DNA of 64,000 bases. It comes from an uncultured Alphaproteobacteria bacterium (GTDB taxonomy: Bacteria; Pseudomonadota; Alphaproteobacteria; Rhodobacterales; Rhodobacteraceae). Below the pieces are notes generated by a model. The model saw only the letters and a list, made by a program, of their open reading frames with translations, did no database searches and was not told where the DNA came from. The stretch covers positions 1 to 64,000 of the forward strand of contig CACJWR010000001.1 of the NCBI GenBank assembly GCA_902596985.1, read 5' to 3'. Below, one piece after another: positions 17,640-26,711 of the stretch. Each line of letters opens with the position of its first letter. Position 1 is the first letter of the stretch. The translations under genes were made by a program, and so were the position numbers.

Positions 17640-17675
17640 GAGGTAATGGGGTAAAAAGCATATCCCCTTTACCTC
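17640..17675. terminator. Bidirectional hairpin terminator
   Basis: GAGGTAA-T-GGGG (17640-17651) pairs with CCCC-T-TTACCTC (17664-17675), followed by a run of T around 17683-17689. It separates the membrane-protein gene from the convergent oxidoreductase gene. Confidence 0.72.
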
Positions 17676-17700
17676 TAAAATTATTTTTTTACTAATACTT

Positions 17701-18699
17701 CTAGATCTTAACTAAAACACTGCCTTTTCTACCGGGCGTCAATGTAGCGTCATGAGACTGTGCAAAATCATTTAAATCAAAGACATGGCCTATTGCCATC
17801 TTTAGAGCGCCGTCAGAGTGAGCATCGTGCAAAGCTTTTATTGCTCGATCTCTATCATCTTTTGGCAATATGTAGATTAATGCTATATTAATTTTCAGTG
17901 CTTTAAACAGATAAGGGCCAAAAGGAAATGTTGGATTCATATTCTTAGCACCACCATACAAAGAAATTTCGCCATTTTGTCTAACAATCTTGTGTAAAAG
18001 GTTAACATTCTCCCCAAATTCTACTTCTATAGCTCGGTCAACTCCTGACGGACATATATCTAAGATCTTTTTGGATAAATCGGGATCTCTGTAATCAAAT
18101 ACATGATCTGCACCCGCTTCCCAAATGTGTTCGAATCCATTTTCAGATCCGGAGGCGATTACATTAGCACCAGACCATTTGGCCAACTGTATGCAAGTGT
18201 GTCCTACTGCTCCTGCTCCTCCCGATACAAATACTGTTTTTCCATTCAGTTCCCCATCTCCTAAGGTGCAATAAGATGCAGTAAGCCCAGGAATTCCTAA
18301 ACATGCTCCTGTTTCAAATGACATATCTTGTGGCATTTCGACAGCTTGAGTACTTGGAACCGTAATATACTCTGCTGCAGTTCCGTTTGGTCTTTGCCAT
18401 TGACCATTCCAAATCCACACTCTTTGTCCAATTCGACTTTCCTGAACGCCCTCTCCAACTGCAGTAATAACCCCAGAGCCATCGGAGTTTGGAACTATCT
18501 GCTCAAACTGTGGTTTAGTAACTCCAGGCCGATTCCCTGCTCTTGATTTTGCATCTGATGGGTTGGAACCAGAGAATTGGAGAGAAACTTGTACCTCACC
18601 GTTACCTGCTTTTGGAATCGGTAGTTCTTTTAATTTTAAAACATCAGTGGATATACCGAACTCACTATAGGTTATAGCTTTCATCATACTCGTGCCCAT
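17701..18699 (-). CDS. Zinc-independent MDR-family quinone oxidoreductase
   Basis: A medium-chain dehydrogenase/reductase of 332 residues, closest in pattern to NADPH:quinone oxidoreductases. It has the N-terminal GroES-like domain (SGSNPSDAKSRAG...VPNSDGSGVITAVG), the conserved GIPGLTASYCTL segment, and the dinucleotide fold VFVSGGAGAVGHTCIQLAKWSGA near residue 155. Zinc ligands of alcohol dehydrogenases are not apparent. Such enzymes reduce quinones or enones with NADPH. The start may be 18699 or the internal ATG-ATG pair at 18687/18684 (MMKAITYSEFG), which fits the family better. Confidence 0.83.
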   Translation of the reverse strand: MGTSMMKAITYSEFGISTDVLKLKELPIPKAGNGEVQVSLQFSGSNPSDAKSRAGNRPGVTKPQFEQIVPNSDGSGVITAVGEGVQESRIGQRVWIWNGQWQRPNGTAAEYITVPSTQAVEMPQDMSFETGACLGIPGLTASYCTLGDGELNGKTVFVSGGAGAVGHTCIQLAKWSGANVIASGSENGFEHIWEAGADHVFDYRDPDLSKKILDICPSGVDRAIEVEFGENVNLLHKIVRQNGEISLYGGAKNMNPTFPFGPYLFKALKINIALIYILPKDDRDRAIKALHDAHSDGALKMAIGHVFDLNDFAQSHDATLTPGRKGSVLVKI

Positions 18700-18811
18700 C
18701 TTTAATATTCCTATTCTTCTCTTTATGTTTAAATTAGTAGCAGAGGATTTTCCTCAGGCGACTTGAATATACTACATGATTAAGTGAATTGTAATTTGAT
18801 TGTTTTAAAAA

Positions 18812-19450
18812 ATGAAAAGCAAGGCATATTTAGAAACTGAAATTAATTCTCAATACTCAAAAAGGTTTGAAAAGTTTGGGCCTACAGCTAAAGGGGTTTT
18901 TTGGGCTTCAACTGCGCGTCAAGAAAAACGATTTGATCTAATCCTCAAGGAAATTCAAAGAATTTCGAGAAACCATATTTTCTTGGAAATTGCTGATATT
19001 GGTTGTGGATACGGTTCCTTCGCTGATTATCTAAATAGAAACCGTAATAAAAGTAAGTTTAACTATGAGGGCTTTGATATTAATCCGAAGTTTATAAATC
19101 ATTGTCGTAGTAAGTTTTCGGAGGCGAATCTTAGATTCATAATCGATAGCAAACCATCATCAAAAAAGGACTTTGTAACTATGTCTGGTACTTATAACCT
19201 AGCTACGACAACAAACGTTTCATTATGGGAACAGTATCTATTTAGTTGCCTATCTGAATGCTGGTCTTACACAAAAACTGCTATGATTTTTAACTTACAA
19301 ACATCAAAAAAAAGTAGAATTTCGTCACAAAATATTTATTACGCAAATGCGTCAAAAGTTATCGATTTTTGCGTATCAAAGTTAGGTCCAACTCGAGTTG
19401 TGAGAGATAGTAGTCTAGAAAATGATGCAACCTTTACAGTCGTAAGATAA
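18812..19450 (+). CDS. SAM-dependent methyltransferase
   Basis: A 212-residue class I methyltransferase. The SAM motif I is ADIGCGYGSFADYL near residue 66, followed by EGFDINPKFINHCRSKF, whose acidic residue ends beta strand 2. The substrate is not evident. The ATG at 18812 has no recognisable ribosome-binding site (it follows a T/A run), so the transcript may be leaderless. It ends nine bases before the stop of purF, to which it is convergent. Confidence 0.78.
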   Translation: MKSKAYLETEINSQYSKRFEKFGPTAKGVFWASTARQEKRFDLILKEIQRISRNHIFLEIADIGCGYGSFADYLNRNRNKSKFNYEGFDINPKFINHCRSKFSEANLRFIIDSKPSSKKDFVTMSGTYNLATTTNVSLWEQYLFSCLSECWSYTKTAMIFNLQTSKKSRISSQNIYYANASKVIDFCVSKLGPTRVVRDSSLENDATFTVVR

Positions 19451-19458
19451 AAACTTAC

Positions 19459-20916
19459 TTATTCTTTTTCAGTTTCAAAAAGTAGTGATAGTTGTCTGAT
19501 ATTTTCTTCTCCACTTTGATCCATTAGGGTAGTTGGATAATCACCCGTAAAACAGTGATCCGTATAACTCGGGCTTTTGGGATCTCTTCCATCTTTATGA
19601 CCCATTGCACGGTATAAGCCATCAATCGATAAGTAGGCTATACTATCAACATCTAACATATCCCTAATTTCATTAAGCTCGTTATTTGCTGCTAGTAGAT
19701 TTTCTTTTACAGGCGTGTCAATCCCGTAATAATCTGGATACTTTATAGGCGGTGCAGCTATGCGCATATGTACCTCGTGGGCTCCTGCATCCCGCATCAT
19801 TCTTACAATTTTTATAGATGTAGTACCTCTAACCAGTGAGTCATCAACTAAAATTACCTTTTTCCCATCAACTAAAATCTTATTCGCGTTATGCTTTAGC
19901 TTGACCGAGAATGCTCTTATAGACTGCTGGGGTTCGATAAATGTTCGGCCAACATAGTGGTTTCTAATAATACCGGTTTCAAAAGGGATCTCGGACTGTT
20001 CTGCATAGCCTATTGCAGCCGGCACCCCACTGTCTGGAACGGGAATAACCATATCAGCCTGTACAAAAGACTCCTTGGCCAGTTCTTTGCCAAAGGCCTT
20101 CCGACATTGATATACACTTAATCCTCCTACGATACTGTCAGGTCTTGAGAAATAAATATACTCGAAAATGCATGGCCTTGGTTTGACTTGTGGAAAGGGT
20201 TTAATACTCTCAATAGTATTATCAGTTATTACCACAATCTCACCATTTTCCACCTCTCTAATAAACTTTGCGCCAATAATGTCTAAAGCGCAGGTTTCTG
20301 AAGTCAGTATATAGTTTCCGTCTAATTGACCAAGCACCAGTGGCCTAATTCCCAACGGATCTCTTACTCCGATCAATTTTTTGTTAGTTAATGCAACTAA
20401 AGCATAGGCACCTTCGATCTGAGAAAGTGCATCGATAAATCTTGAAATTGTATTACCTTTTTTTGATCGGGCTACCAGTTGAAGGATTGTTTCTGTGTCA
20501 GATGTCGATTGAAAAATGGCACCTTCTTTTTTCAACTCATGTCGCAATGTGAGACCATTTGTAAGGTTTCCATTATGAGCTATTGCGAAACCTCCAACTG
20601 TAAGATCAGCAAAGAGTGGTTGTACATTTCTAAGAACCGTACCCCCAGTAGTTGAATACCGAACATGGCCAATCGCTGTATTTCCAGAAAGCCTATCTAT
20701 AACGCTTTGTTTCGTAAAATGTTCGCTTACTAAGCCTATTCTTCTCTCTGCATGGAAATGGTTTTTATCGAACGTAACAATTCCCGCAGACTCCTGTCCT
20801 CTGTGCTGTAGGGCGTGTAATCCAAGCGTGGTTATTGCAGCTGCATCATCGTGCCCATATATCCCAAAGACACCACATTCGTCTTTTGGCCGATCATCGT
20901 CGAATTGATGGTACAC
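19459..20916 (-). CDS. purF: Amidophosphoribosyltransferase
   Basis: PurF makes 5-phosphoribosylamine from PRPP and glutamine, the first step of purine synthesis. The 485-residue protein has a short propeptide before the nucleophile (KDECGVFGIYGH, Cys14), the Ntn glutaminase segment ALQHRGQESAGIVTF, GHVRYSTTG, and the PRPP-binding loop VILVDDSLVRGTTS in the C-terminal domain. The start is GTG 20916, with GGAGG four bases upstream; an ATG two bases before it is out of frame. It encodes the opposite process to the purine breakdown genes 20 kb away. Confidence 0.95.
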   Translation of the reverse strand: MYHQFDDDRPKDECGVFGIYGHDDAAAITTLGLHALQHRGQESAGIVTFDKNHFHAERRIGLVSEHFTKQSVIDRLSGNTAIGHVRYSTTGGTVLRNVQPLFADLTVGGFAIAHNGNLTNGLTLRHELKKEGAIFQSTSDTETILQLVARSKKGNTISRFIDALSQIEGAYALVALTNKKLIGVRDPLGIRPLVLGQLDGNYILTSETCALDIIGAKFIREVENGEIVVITDNTIESIKPFPQVKPRPCIFEYIYFSRPDSIVGGLSVYQCRKAFGKELAKESFVQADMVIPVPDSGVPAAIGYAEQSEIPFETGIIRNHYVGRTFIEPQQSIRAFSVKLKHNANKILVDGKKVILVDDSLVRGTTSIKIVRMMRDAGAHEVHMRIAAPPIKYPDYYGIDTPVKENLLAANNELNEIRDMLDVDSIAYLSIDGLYRAMGHKDGRDPKSPSYTDHCFTGDYPTTLMDQSGEENIRQLSLLFETEKE

Positions 20917-21019
20917 ATATCCTCCATTTTTAGTAACCTTATTACTTTAACATAATGAGGCTAAAGAAAAATCACTTAAATTAGATCTATTATTAATTTT
21001 CCTTTACAACGCGTTTTTT

Positions 21020-21045
21020 TAGTTCTAATCGAGAACTCAAGAAGG
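21020..21045 (+). promoter_or_regulatory. Leader motif TAGTTC-N7-GAACT before the MFS gene
   Basis: TAGTTC (21020-21025), TAATCGA, GAACT (21033-21037), then CAAGAAGG, which includes the ribosome-binding site. Here the arms extend to AGTTCT/AGAACT, giving six pairs. The second arm starts 21 bases before the ATG. It is the third member of the set described at 15913 and 31061. Confidence 0.5.
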
Positions 21046-21053
21046 AATTTATA

Positions 21054-22280
21054 ATGTCATCACCCGCTGTCTCGAAAGAGCAAAAAAAAGATAGAAAATT
21101 TTTACTAATCGTTATAGCAGCATCATGTCTAGTAGCAGCTATGTTTGGGAGCCGAAACTCACTTTCACTTACCATTGAGGGTATTAATCAATCTCAAACG
21201 CTAAATTATCTACAAATCAGTTTCGCATTTGCGCTTGGACAGCTAGTGGTAGGCGCTATATCGCCATTTGCTGGAATGATAGCGGACAAATATGGGTCTG
21301 GGAAAACTTTAACTGTGGGTATTTTACTGGGTCTTTTAGGTATTATCTTAATACCTCATTCCACTACAGCATTCACTTTATCGATTTCACTAGGTGTTAT
21401 TTCTTCTATCGGATTAGGTGTCGCTGGACTTCCTGTAGTGCTTGCCTCAGTAAATAGACTTATTCCCCAAAATAAAGTTGGAATGGCATTTGGTTTGGTA
21501 AACGCTGGTCAATCCTTGGGGCAACTAATTTTAGCTCCACTCGCGGGATTCATAATTGTAAAATTTGGTTGGATTTTGTGTATTTTATTTTTATGCACAG
21601 TTTTATTATTGGTATTGCCTTTTTCTTTTACTCTTAGATCAAGGACAGACACGAAACAGCCTAGTGGTGTTCAAACAAAAAGCTTGTCAGAGACACTGAG
21701 AATCGCCTTCAATACTCCAAGCTACATATATTTGGTTTTAGGTTTCTTTGTGTGTGGATTTCATGTTGCCTTTATAGCTACCCATATGCCAGGTGTCATT
21801 CAGGTTTGTGGCTTGCCTCCTACCGTCTCTGGCTGGTCGTTAGGCCTTATTGGTCTTTTCAATATTGTAGGAAGTATATTTGCTGGTTGGTACATATCAA
21901 AAAGGAGCATGCGAATTTTTCTTGCTTATACGTATTTTGCTCGATGCATAATTGTGCTTTTATTTCTTGTATCACCTAAAGACCTAATATCCGTTATTTT
22001 GTTTTCTGCCGCCTTAGGGCTAACCTATTTTTCTGTTATTCCGGCAACTGCTGGGTTGGTAGGAAAAATGTTCGGTCCACAATTCATGGCAACACTTTTT
22101 GGCTTCGCTCTCTTTTCGCATCAGATTGGTGGCTTTCTTGGGGCATATCTTGGAGGATACTTTTTCAGTGTTACAGGAGATTATACTACTGTTTGGCTTC
22201 TTGATGCAGCTCTTGCAGTTTTTGCTGCTCTTATTCACCTGCCTATAAAAGAGAAGCTAGTCTATTCGGAAGTAACTTAA
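21054..22280 (+). CDS. Major facilitator superfamily transporter
   Basis: A 408-residue protein with about 12 hydrophobic segments. The MFS motif between helices 2 and 3 appears as GMIADKYGSGKT, followed by the helix-4 region GVAGLPVVLASVNRLIPQNKVGMAFG and a second-half repeat starting near PSYIYLVLGFFVCGFHVAF. It resembles the oxalate/monocarboxylate branch of MFS carriers. The substrate cannot be told. The start ATG 21054 follows AAGGAA and the conserved leader motif. It is divergent from purF. Confidence 0.82.
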   Translation: MSSPAVSKEQKKDRKFLLIVIAASCLVAAMFGSRNSLSLTIEGINQSQTLNYLQISFAFALGQLVVGAISPFAGMIADKYGSGKTLTVGILLGLLGIILIPHSTTAFTLSISLGVISSIGLGVAGLPVVLASVNRLIPQNKVGMAFGLVNAGQSLGQLILAPLAGFIIVKFGWILCILFLCTVLLLVLPFSFTLRSRTDTKQPSGVQTKSLSETLRIAFNTPSYIYLVLGFFVCGFHVAFIATHMPGVIQVCGLPPTVSGWSLGLIGLFNIVGSIFAGWYISKRSMRIFLAYTYFARCIIVLLFLVSPKDLISVILFSAALGLTYFSVIPATAGLVGKMFGPQFMATLFGFALFSHQIGGFLGAYLGGYFFSVTGDYTTVWLLDAALAVFAALIHLPIKEKLVYSEVT

Positions 22281-22295
22281 TCTTTATATAAATTG

Positions 22296-23078
22296 TCAAG
22301 TCAAGATCCCATCGAGATAGCCTTTCATGAATTTTTGAAAATCATCTTTATTATATAAATTCATCAAGTGTTTGTGTGACTTTGGAAAATCTTTCTCAAA
22401 ATTTTTTGATATAATCTCATATCCCTGTTCATTAATAATGGTTCGGCGATCTCGCTCTCTCAAAAATTGTGCTACGTCACAGACAAAAGAGATATCAGCT
22501 ATCGTCAAATAGGGTCCAGAGATAAATTTTCCTGTTGAAAGAGTATTTTCTATACCACCAATATAGAATGAATAGGCTGCTTTCATCCTGTTATAGAACT
22601 GATCATTTAATGACTTTAATTCTAAAACATATACCTGAAATTCTCTTGAAAAGACGAGATTTGCATCAAGAAAACTGTCTATTCGGGATTGTAGATAGGG
22701 ATCATTATCTCCATAAAGTGATGTAACATTTGAACTACGAGCCACTGCGCGCATTATACTATTCGACTCAAAGATACCTATTGACCCATCGTTATTGAAA
22801 CCGGCGGGCACCGTACCAAAGGGATGCTTTTCAAGAAAGCTATCCGTTTTGTAAAGACTACCTTTAAATCCTCTTTTACCCTGTCTTTCAAAGTGCTTTA
22901 TGTCATCAAGTTCTAAATTACTTAGCTTCTCGGCATCAAAGTCCCATAACCAATCAACTAAATTTTTTGGTTTATCACCCAAGACCTTTACTTTAACACG
23001 ACCAAGTCTTCCAGTGATTAGGGACTTCCATACCCTTGGATTTGGTAGGTAAGAGAATATTCTGATTTTTTCGCTCAT
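22296..23078 (-). CDS. Glutathione S-transferase-like protein
   Basis: A 260-residue GST-family protein. The N-terminal thioredoxin-like part (IRIFSYLPNPRVWKSLI) is interrupted by an insert rich in charged residues, then reaches the FGTVPAGF cis-proline region and GIFESNSIMRAVAR, whose E-S pair normally binds the glutathione gamma-glutamyl group. The C-terminal helical domain holds FISGPYLTIADISFVCDV. It lies upstream of nothing else on its strand and is convergent with the MFS gene. No substrate is evident. Confidence 0.72.
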   Translation of the reverse strand: MSEKIRIFSYLPNPRVWKSLITGRLGRVKVKVLGDKPKNLVDWLWDFDAEKLSNLELDDIKHFERQGKRGFKGSLYKTDSFLEKHPFGTVPAGFNNDGSIGIFESNSIMRAVARSSNVTSLYGDNDPYLQSRIDSFLDANLVFSREFQVYVLELKSLNDQFYNRMKAAYSFYIGGIENTLSTGKFISGPYLTIADISFVCDVAQFLRERDRRTIINEQGYEIISKNFEKDFPKSHKHLMNLYNKDDFQKFMKGYLDGILT

Positions 23079-23127
23079 TTATTTTCTACATGACTTTAAT
23101 TTTTTGGTTGAGAACTAGGTCTCATCT

Positions 23128-23766
23128 CTACTTTTTTGTAAGAATTGATCCCAGCTCACGTTTAGTTTTCTCAAATACCTCAACCGACTGTTTAGAAATT
23201 TTCCCAATATTTTTGACGTCATCGAGCCGTCGGTCCAAAAAATACTCCGACTCTCCAATCGTTCGGTTCTCCTTTGCAAGCCAGTGCGCTAAAGTGGAAG
23301 AATATACTCCCGACAAAATAAGTCTTTTTGAGTAAAATGTTCCTCCACTTGATGTATCGCCTGCTATTTCCCAAATTTTATTAGATGTTTTCATTACTTG
23401 GGTTAATGCATCATAGGCATTTCTTGGCTGCGCCATAAAAAACAAAGACATTTTGATGATACTTTTGTAATTTTCAGATGCTTTTAACCTTGATAAAATA
23501 AGCGTCTTTACAGTATCGGTGGTTCCCAAATCTTTATTGTTTTCGGCATTAAATACTACATACATATCCTCATCTAATTTATCATTGAATGTACTGATGA
23601 TATTAGAAATTTTATTGTCAAAAAGAGTCTGTAATTCTTTTTTATTGGAATTTTTTGCTTTTTTGGCAGTTTTTGCAGCTTCATATAAAGCATTCCATGT
23701 CCACCCGAGGTTTGGAACTTGGTCGAGCATTTTCATCATTAAATTTTTTTTAAGACTAATTTCCAT
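23128..23766 (-). CDS. COQ9-family ubiquinone biosynthesis protein
   Basis: The 212-residue protein has the COQ9 pattern: an N-terminal helix-turn-helix-like half with LGWTWNALYEAA, then the helical lipid-binding C-terminal half with IWEIAGDTSSGGTFYSKRLILSGVYSSTLAHWL followed by EYFLDRRLDDVKNIGK, which matches the family signature (GD.S.D.N.Y.KR..L..VY). COQ9 presents ubiquinone precursors to the COQ7-type hydroxylase. The family is characteristic of alphaproteobacteria and mitochondria, which supports the taxonomic guess. It is a single gene; no other ubi gene is nearby. Confidence 0.85.
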   Translation of the reverse strand: MEISLKKNLMMKMLDQVPNLGWTWNALYEAAKTAKKAKNSNKKELQTLFDNKISNIISTFNDKLDEDMYVVFNAENNKDLGTTDTVKTLILSRLKASENYKSIIKMSLFFMAQPRNAYDALTQVMKTSNKIWEIAGDTSSGGTFYSKRLILSGVYSSTLAHWLAKENRTIGESEYFLDRRLDDVKNIGKISKQSVEVFEKTKRELGSILTKK

Positions 23767-23844
23767 AATGTGTGCGTAAATTAGGATTCTAGTAGTTGAT
23801 TACAATATAACTTAATTCTCTCTGGCTAAATTAAAAATAATTTT

Positions 23845-24732
23845 TTATCCATCTTTTTTGTGTGCAAATATCAAGAATAAAGACAGAAAACAAAGTGTTA
23901 CAATAAAACCAGAGAATTCCTGTAACGACAAATACTGGCTAAGAATTAAAAGTGCTATAATCGTTGCAAAAAGAGGTTCTGTTAAAGCTAAAACAGAGGC
24001 GGTTGTTATACCGATAGCCTTCGAGCCAATAAAAAAGAGAACATAACTTAAGACATAAAATATGCCATTACCTAGTATACCTAGCCAACCATAGTTATTG
24101 GTAGGAAGCGAAAGATCCACAGGTATCAACAATATATATATTATTAACGCAACCACACTGAAAAAACTCAACTGTAAGTTTATCGTAACAGAGCCTATCT
24201 CATCCACTAACTTCCCTGTGAAGTATATAAATGCGATAAATAATAAGAGACCTATAATACTGATAAATATACCGTAGAGACTTGTCCCTGATGGTTCATC
24301 TAAAATTAGGATGCCAAGACCTAATAGAACACCTATAATACTAAACCATTGAGTGCGTGATAAATGTTCTTCTCCTTTAATTGTTGTAATAAGGGCTACC
24401 CCGATGGGAAACAGATAAATAATCATCAAGACAAGAGCGATGCTAATGTAACCAATAGCGTAGTATGTTGATGCGATTAAACAAACTGAAATAATACTGA
24501 CAAATATCAATATAGGAACTTTTTTTCTATCTACAAAAATAGGTTCCCGCAGACCATATGTTAAAGGAGCTAGAATTATCAATCCTATAAGACATCTGGA
24601 CATTAGCAAGACCATTAGAGATACGCCACTATCCAAAGCAATTTTTGCCGACGTCGGAACGAAGGCAAAAAAGAATGACGACAATAATACAATTGCTATT
24701 CCATTCCATCGCTTATTTAGTAACTTAATCAT
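23845..24732 (-). CDS. EamA/DMT-family transporter
   Basis: A 295-residue ten-helix drug/metabolite transporter made of two EamA repeats, starting at GIAIVLLSSFFFAFVPTSAKI and again at GIFISIIGLLLFIAFIYFTGK, with the terminal ASVLALTEPLFATIIALLIL motif. The open frame extends to 24861, but that would run into the divergent lipid-kinase gene. ATG 24732 gives the usual short cytoplasmic N-terminus MIKLLNKRWNG, so it is preferred. The exported or imported compound is unknown. Confidence 0.82.
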   Translation of the reverse strand: MIKLLNKRWNGIAIVLLSSFFFAFVPTSAKIALDSGVSLMVLLMSRCLIGLIILAPLTYGLREPIFVDRKKVPILIFVSIISVCLIASTYYAIGYISIALVLMIIYLFPIGVALITTIKGEEHLSRTQWFSIIGVLLGLGILILDEPSGTSLYGIFISIIGLLLFIAFIYFTGKLVDEIGSVTINLQLSFFSVVALIIYILLIPVDLSLPTNNYGWLGILGNGIFYVLSYVLFFIGSKAIGITTASVLALTEPLFATIIALLILSQYLSLQEFSGFIVTLCFLSLFLIFAHKKDG

Positions 24733-24859
24733 TATAATTTTGGTGGTTAGTTTAACTACTAGTAAAGTACAAAATGCGGTTTGTATAATTGTTTGTTGTT
24801 TACGTCCGCTCTGTTTAAACTCTACACTGAAACAATTATAGTGATACTTCTGAGAGCTC

Positions 24860-25744
24860 ATGAAAGAAAATATTGTTTACATAGTCAATCCGAAATCAGG
24901 AAAGCTATCTAAGACAAAAAAAATCCGCATAATTGAAAATATAGATCCCAGTACCAAACCAGAAATAGTTTTTTCACAGTCCTTAGAAGATGCTGGCAAA
25001 AAGGCTCAGGAGTTTATGTTGAAGAAATATTTAGTCGTGGCCTGTGGAGGTGATGGCTTTATTAATACAATTGCCCAAAAAGCAATAGATTACGCTTGTA
25101 ATATCGCCCTTCTTCCGTTTGGAAGAGGTAACGACTTTGCTAGATCTCTTGATCTCAATACACTGGAAAAGGCTATTGATGCAATAAGGGGTCGCAACTT
25201 TAAGTCAGTTAGATATTTAAACGTTGTCTTTTCGGATAATAACCGGATCTCGCTTACGAATGCTGGGGTTGGATTATTAAGTGAGGCTTCATTTCGTGCT
25301 TCACAGATTCCTGCTCTTAAAGGGGCACTATTATATGCATCTGCTGCATTAATAAGCTTCATTAACTTAAAAACACATAAATATGTTGTTACCACTGAGT
25401 CCCAAAAAATGGAGATGAACAACCTTATATTAGCAGGGGCTGCGTCAGAATATACCGGCGGTGGGATGTATATTGCTCCCGATGCAAAAAAGTTCCGAGA
25501 CAAATTAAACTTATTGTTTGCAAAGAAACTCAGTCGACTTCAAGCCGTAAAATTATTAATTATGGTCTTCTCTGGAAGGCATATATTCCATCATGCAGTG
25601 ACAAATACTCACGTTCGGAGCGTAAAAATAGAAAGTCTCACCTCAGATAAGTGGAGCTGGATTGTCTCTGGAGATGGAGAATACTTAGGGGAATTACCTG
25701 TAACAATTCATTTAGGCAAAAAGGCACTAAAAATCGCCCGTTAA
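24860..25744 (+). CDS. Diacylglycerol kinase-like lipid kinase (YegS/BmrU type)
   Basis: A 294-residue protein of the DAG-kinase catalytic family. It has the NPKSGKLSK nucleotide loop near residue 10, the GGDGF signature near residue 61 (usually GGDGT) and LLPFGRGNDFARSL. The C-terminal half, with GGGMYIAPDAKKFRDKLNLLF, is the typical beta-sandwich domain with the GGG.-PDA metal region. It would phosphorylate a membrane lipid, probably on the inner face of the cytoplasmic membrane. Start ATG 24860 follows GAGAG. Confidence 0.85.
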   Translation: MKENIVYIVNPKSGKLSKTKKIRIIENIDPSTKPEIVFSQSLEDAGKKAQEFMLKKYLVVACGGDGFINTIAQKAIDYACNIALLPFGRGNDFARSLDLNTLEKAIDAIRGRNFKSVRYLNVVFSDNNRISLTNAGVGLLSEASFRASQIPALKGALLYASAALISFINLKTHKYVVTTESQKMEMNNLILAGAASEYTGGGMYIAPDAKKFRDKLNLLFAKKLSRLQAVKLLIMVFSGRHIFHHAVTNTHVRSVKIESLTSDKWSWIVSGDGEYLGELPVTIHLGKKALKIAR

Positions 25745-25779
25745 CGTGAATATGTCAATAAGATAGTATTTATATTATA

Positions 25780-26181
25780 CTAAGCATCAAAATCACCATA
25801 TTTTTCACTATCAATAATATCTGGATGACCATTTTTAACTTTTGGTTGAAAGATAGTTCCGGAAGCTCCATAAATGTAGACATTTCCTGCTTGCAAATTT
25901 GGCTGAACGGGTTTTCGGTTTTCATCCAAGACATCGATTACCACTTTTTTAACGATACTTTTAGCCCTGAATATCATGCAAATATACACATCTCCATCCT
26001 CTTCTACAAAAATGACATTTGAAGCACTTGCTTCTTGGGTGATTTGTTTCTCCAAAATGGTTAAAAATTTTTTTCTTTTGGCAATGGTTGTTAAATATTT
26101 TTTTGCCATAAAATACCAGTTTATTTCTACCAATCGACCAAGTAACTTTTCTCTTTCAATAAGTAATTCATTTTCTGACAT
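25780..26181 (-). CDS. Hypothetical protein encoded with a PqiA-like protein
   Basis: A 133-residue protein I do not recognise. The first 50 residues are charged helices (LLIEREKLLGRLVEINW, then AKRKKFLTILEKQITQE), and the rest looks beta-rich (NVIFVEEDGDVYICMIF). No signal peptide or membrane span is clear. Its ATG overlaps the stop of the upstream membrane protein by one base (TAATG), so the two are probably co-translated and may work together in the envelope. Confidence 0.6.
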   Translation of the reverse strand: MSENELLIEREKLLGRLVEINWYFMAKKYLTTIAKRKKFLTILEKQITQEASASNVIFVEEDGDVYICMIFRAKSIVKKVVIDVLDENRKPVQPNLQAGNVYIYGASGTIFQPKVKNGHPDIIDSEKYGDFDA

Positions 26182-26711
26182 TATTTCATACTCTTCATAG
26201 TCCAGTGATTTACATAACTTACAACCAGTGCTGCAAACAAAAAATAAAACCCTTTCAGTAGACTGACCTCAAAGAAATAGGACAATTGAGAGGAAAAGAG
26301 AAGAAAGCTTATTAGGAATACGTCAACCATAGCCAATTTATGTAAATTTAAATTTTTCAGTCTAGTAATTGGTACGAAATTCGTACAAAGCCTCATAAAA
26401 GGGATCAAAATACCAAAAGCTAAAATCGTTCCACCAAGCAGAAAATTTTGTTGGTCAAATAGAGCAATTATTAAGTTATAAATTGAAAACTCTTCCTTAA
26501 AAATCCAGAATTCCTGTATCCTTGCAAAAGGAGAAAATATTCCAAAAAAAAGAAGTATAGCCTCAACGGCTGAAAGGATAATTGTTATTAACAAATAGGG
26601 CCGACCCTTAAATAATTTATGATATAGTCTTAATGAATAAATTAACTTTATTAGTAACGCAACAGCTTCGTTCGTTGTTTGGGCTGAACTTAAAATTAGG
26701 AGACACCCCAT
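26181..26711 (-). CDS. PqiA-like (paraquat-inducible protein A) membrane protein
   Basis: The conserved half-unit of PqiA proteins is visible: hydrophobic ITIILSAVEAILLFFGIFSPF, then LKNLNLHKLAMVDVFLISFLLFS and a last pair of membrane helices, about four spans in all. PqiA proteins work with MCE-type lipid transport; no MCE gene is in the window. The ATG at 26711 would overlap the start of the divergent GST gene within a CCATGG palindrome and has no ribosome-binding site. The true start may be TTG 26594, giving about 137 residues. It is coupled to the downstream unknown gene. Confidence 0.68.
   Translation of the reverse strand: MGCLLILSSAQTTNEAVALLIKLIYSLRLYHKLFKGRPYLLITIILSAVEAILLFFGIFSPFARIQEFWIFKEEFSIYNLIIALFDQQNFLLGGTILAFGILIPFMRLCTNFVPITRLKNLNLHKLAMVDVFLISFLLFSSQLSYFFEVSLLKGFYFLFAALVVSYVNHWTMKSMK

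Noticed and set aside
20993-21175. Minus-strand frame of 60 codons over the start of the MFS gene
   Set aside because: It is antisense to a clear transporter start and has no family features.
24733-24861. N-terminal extension of the DMT transporter
   Set aside because: It would overlap the divergent lipid-kinase start and adds a non-family polar segment; ATG 24732 fits better.
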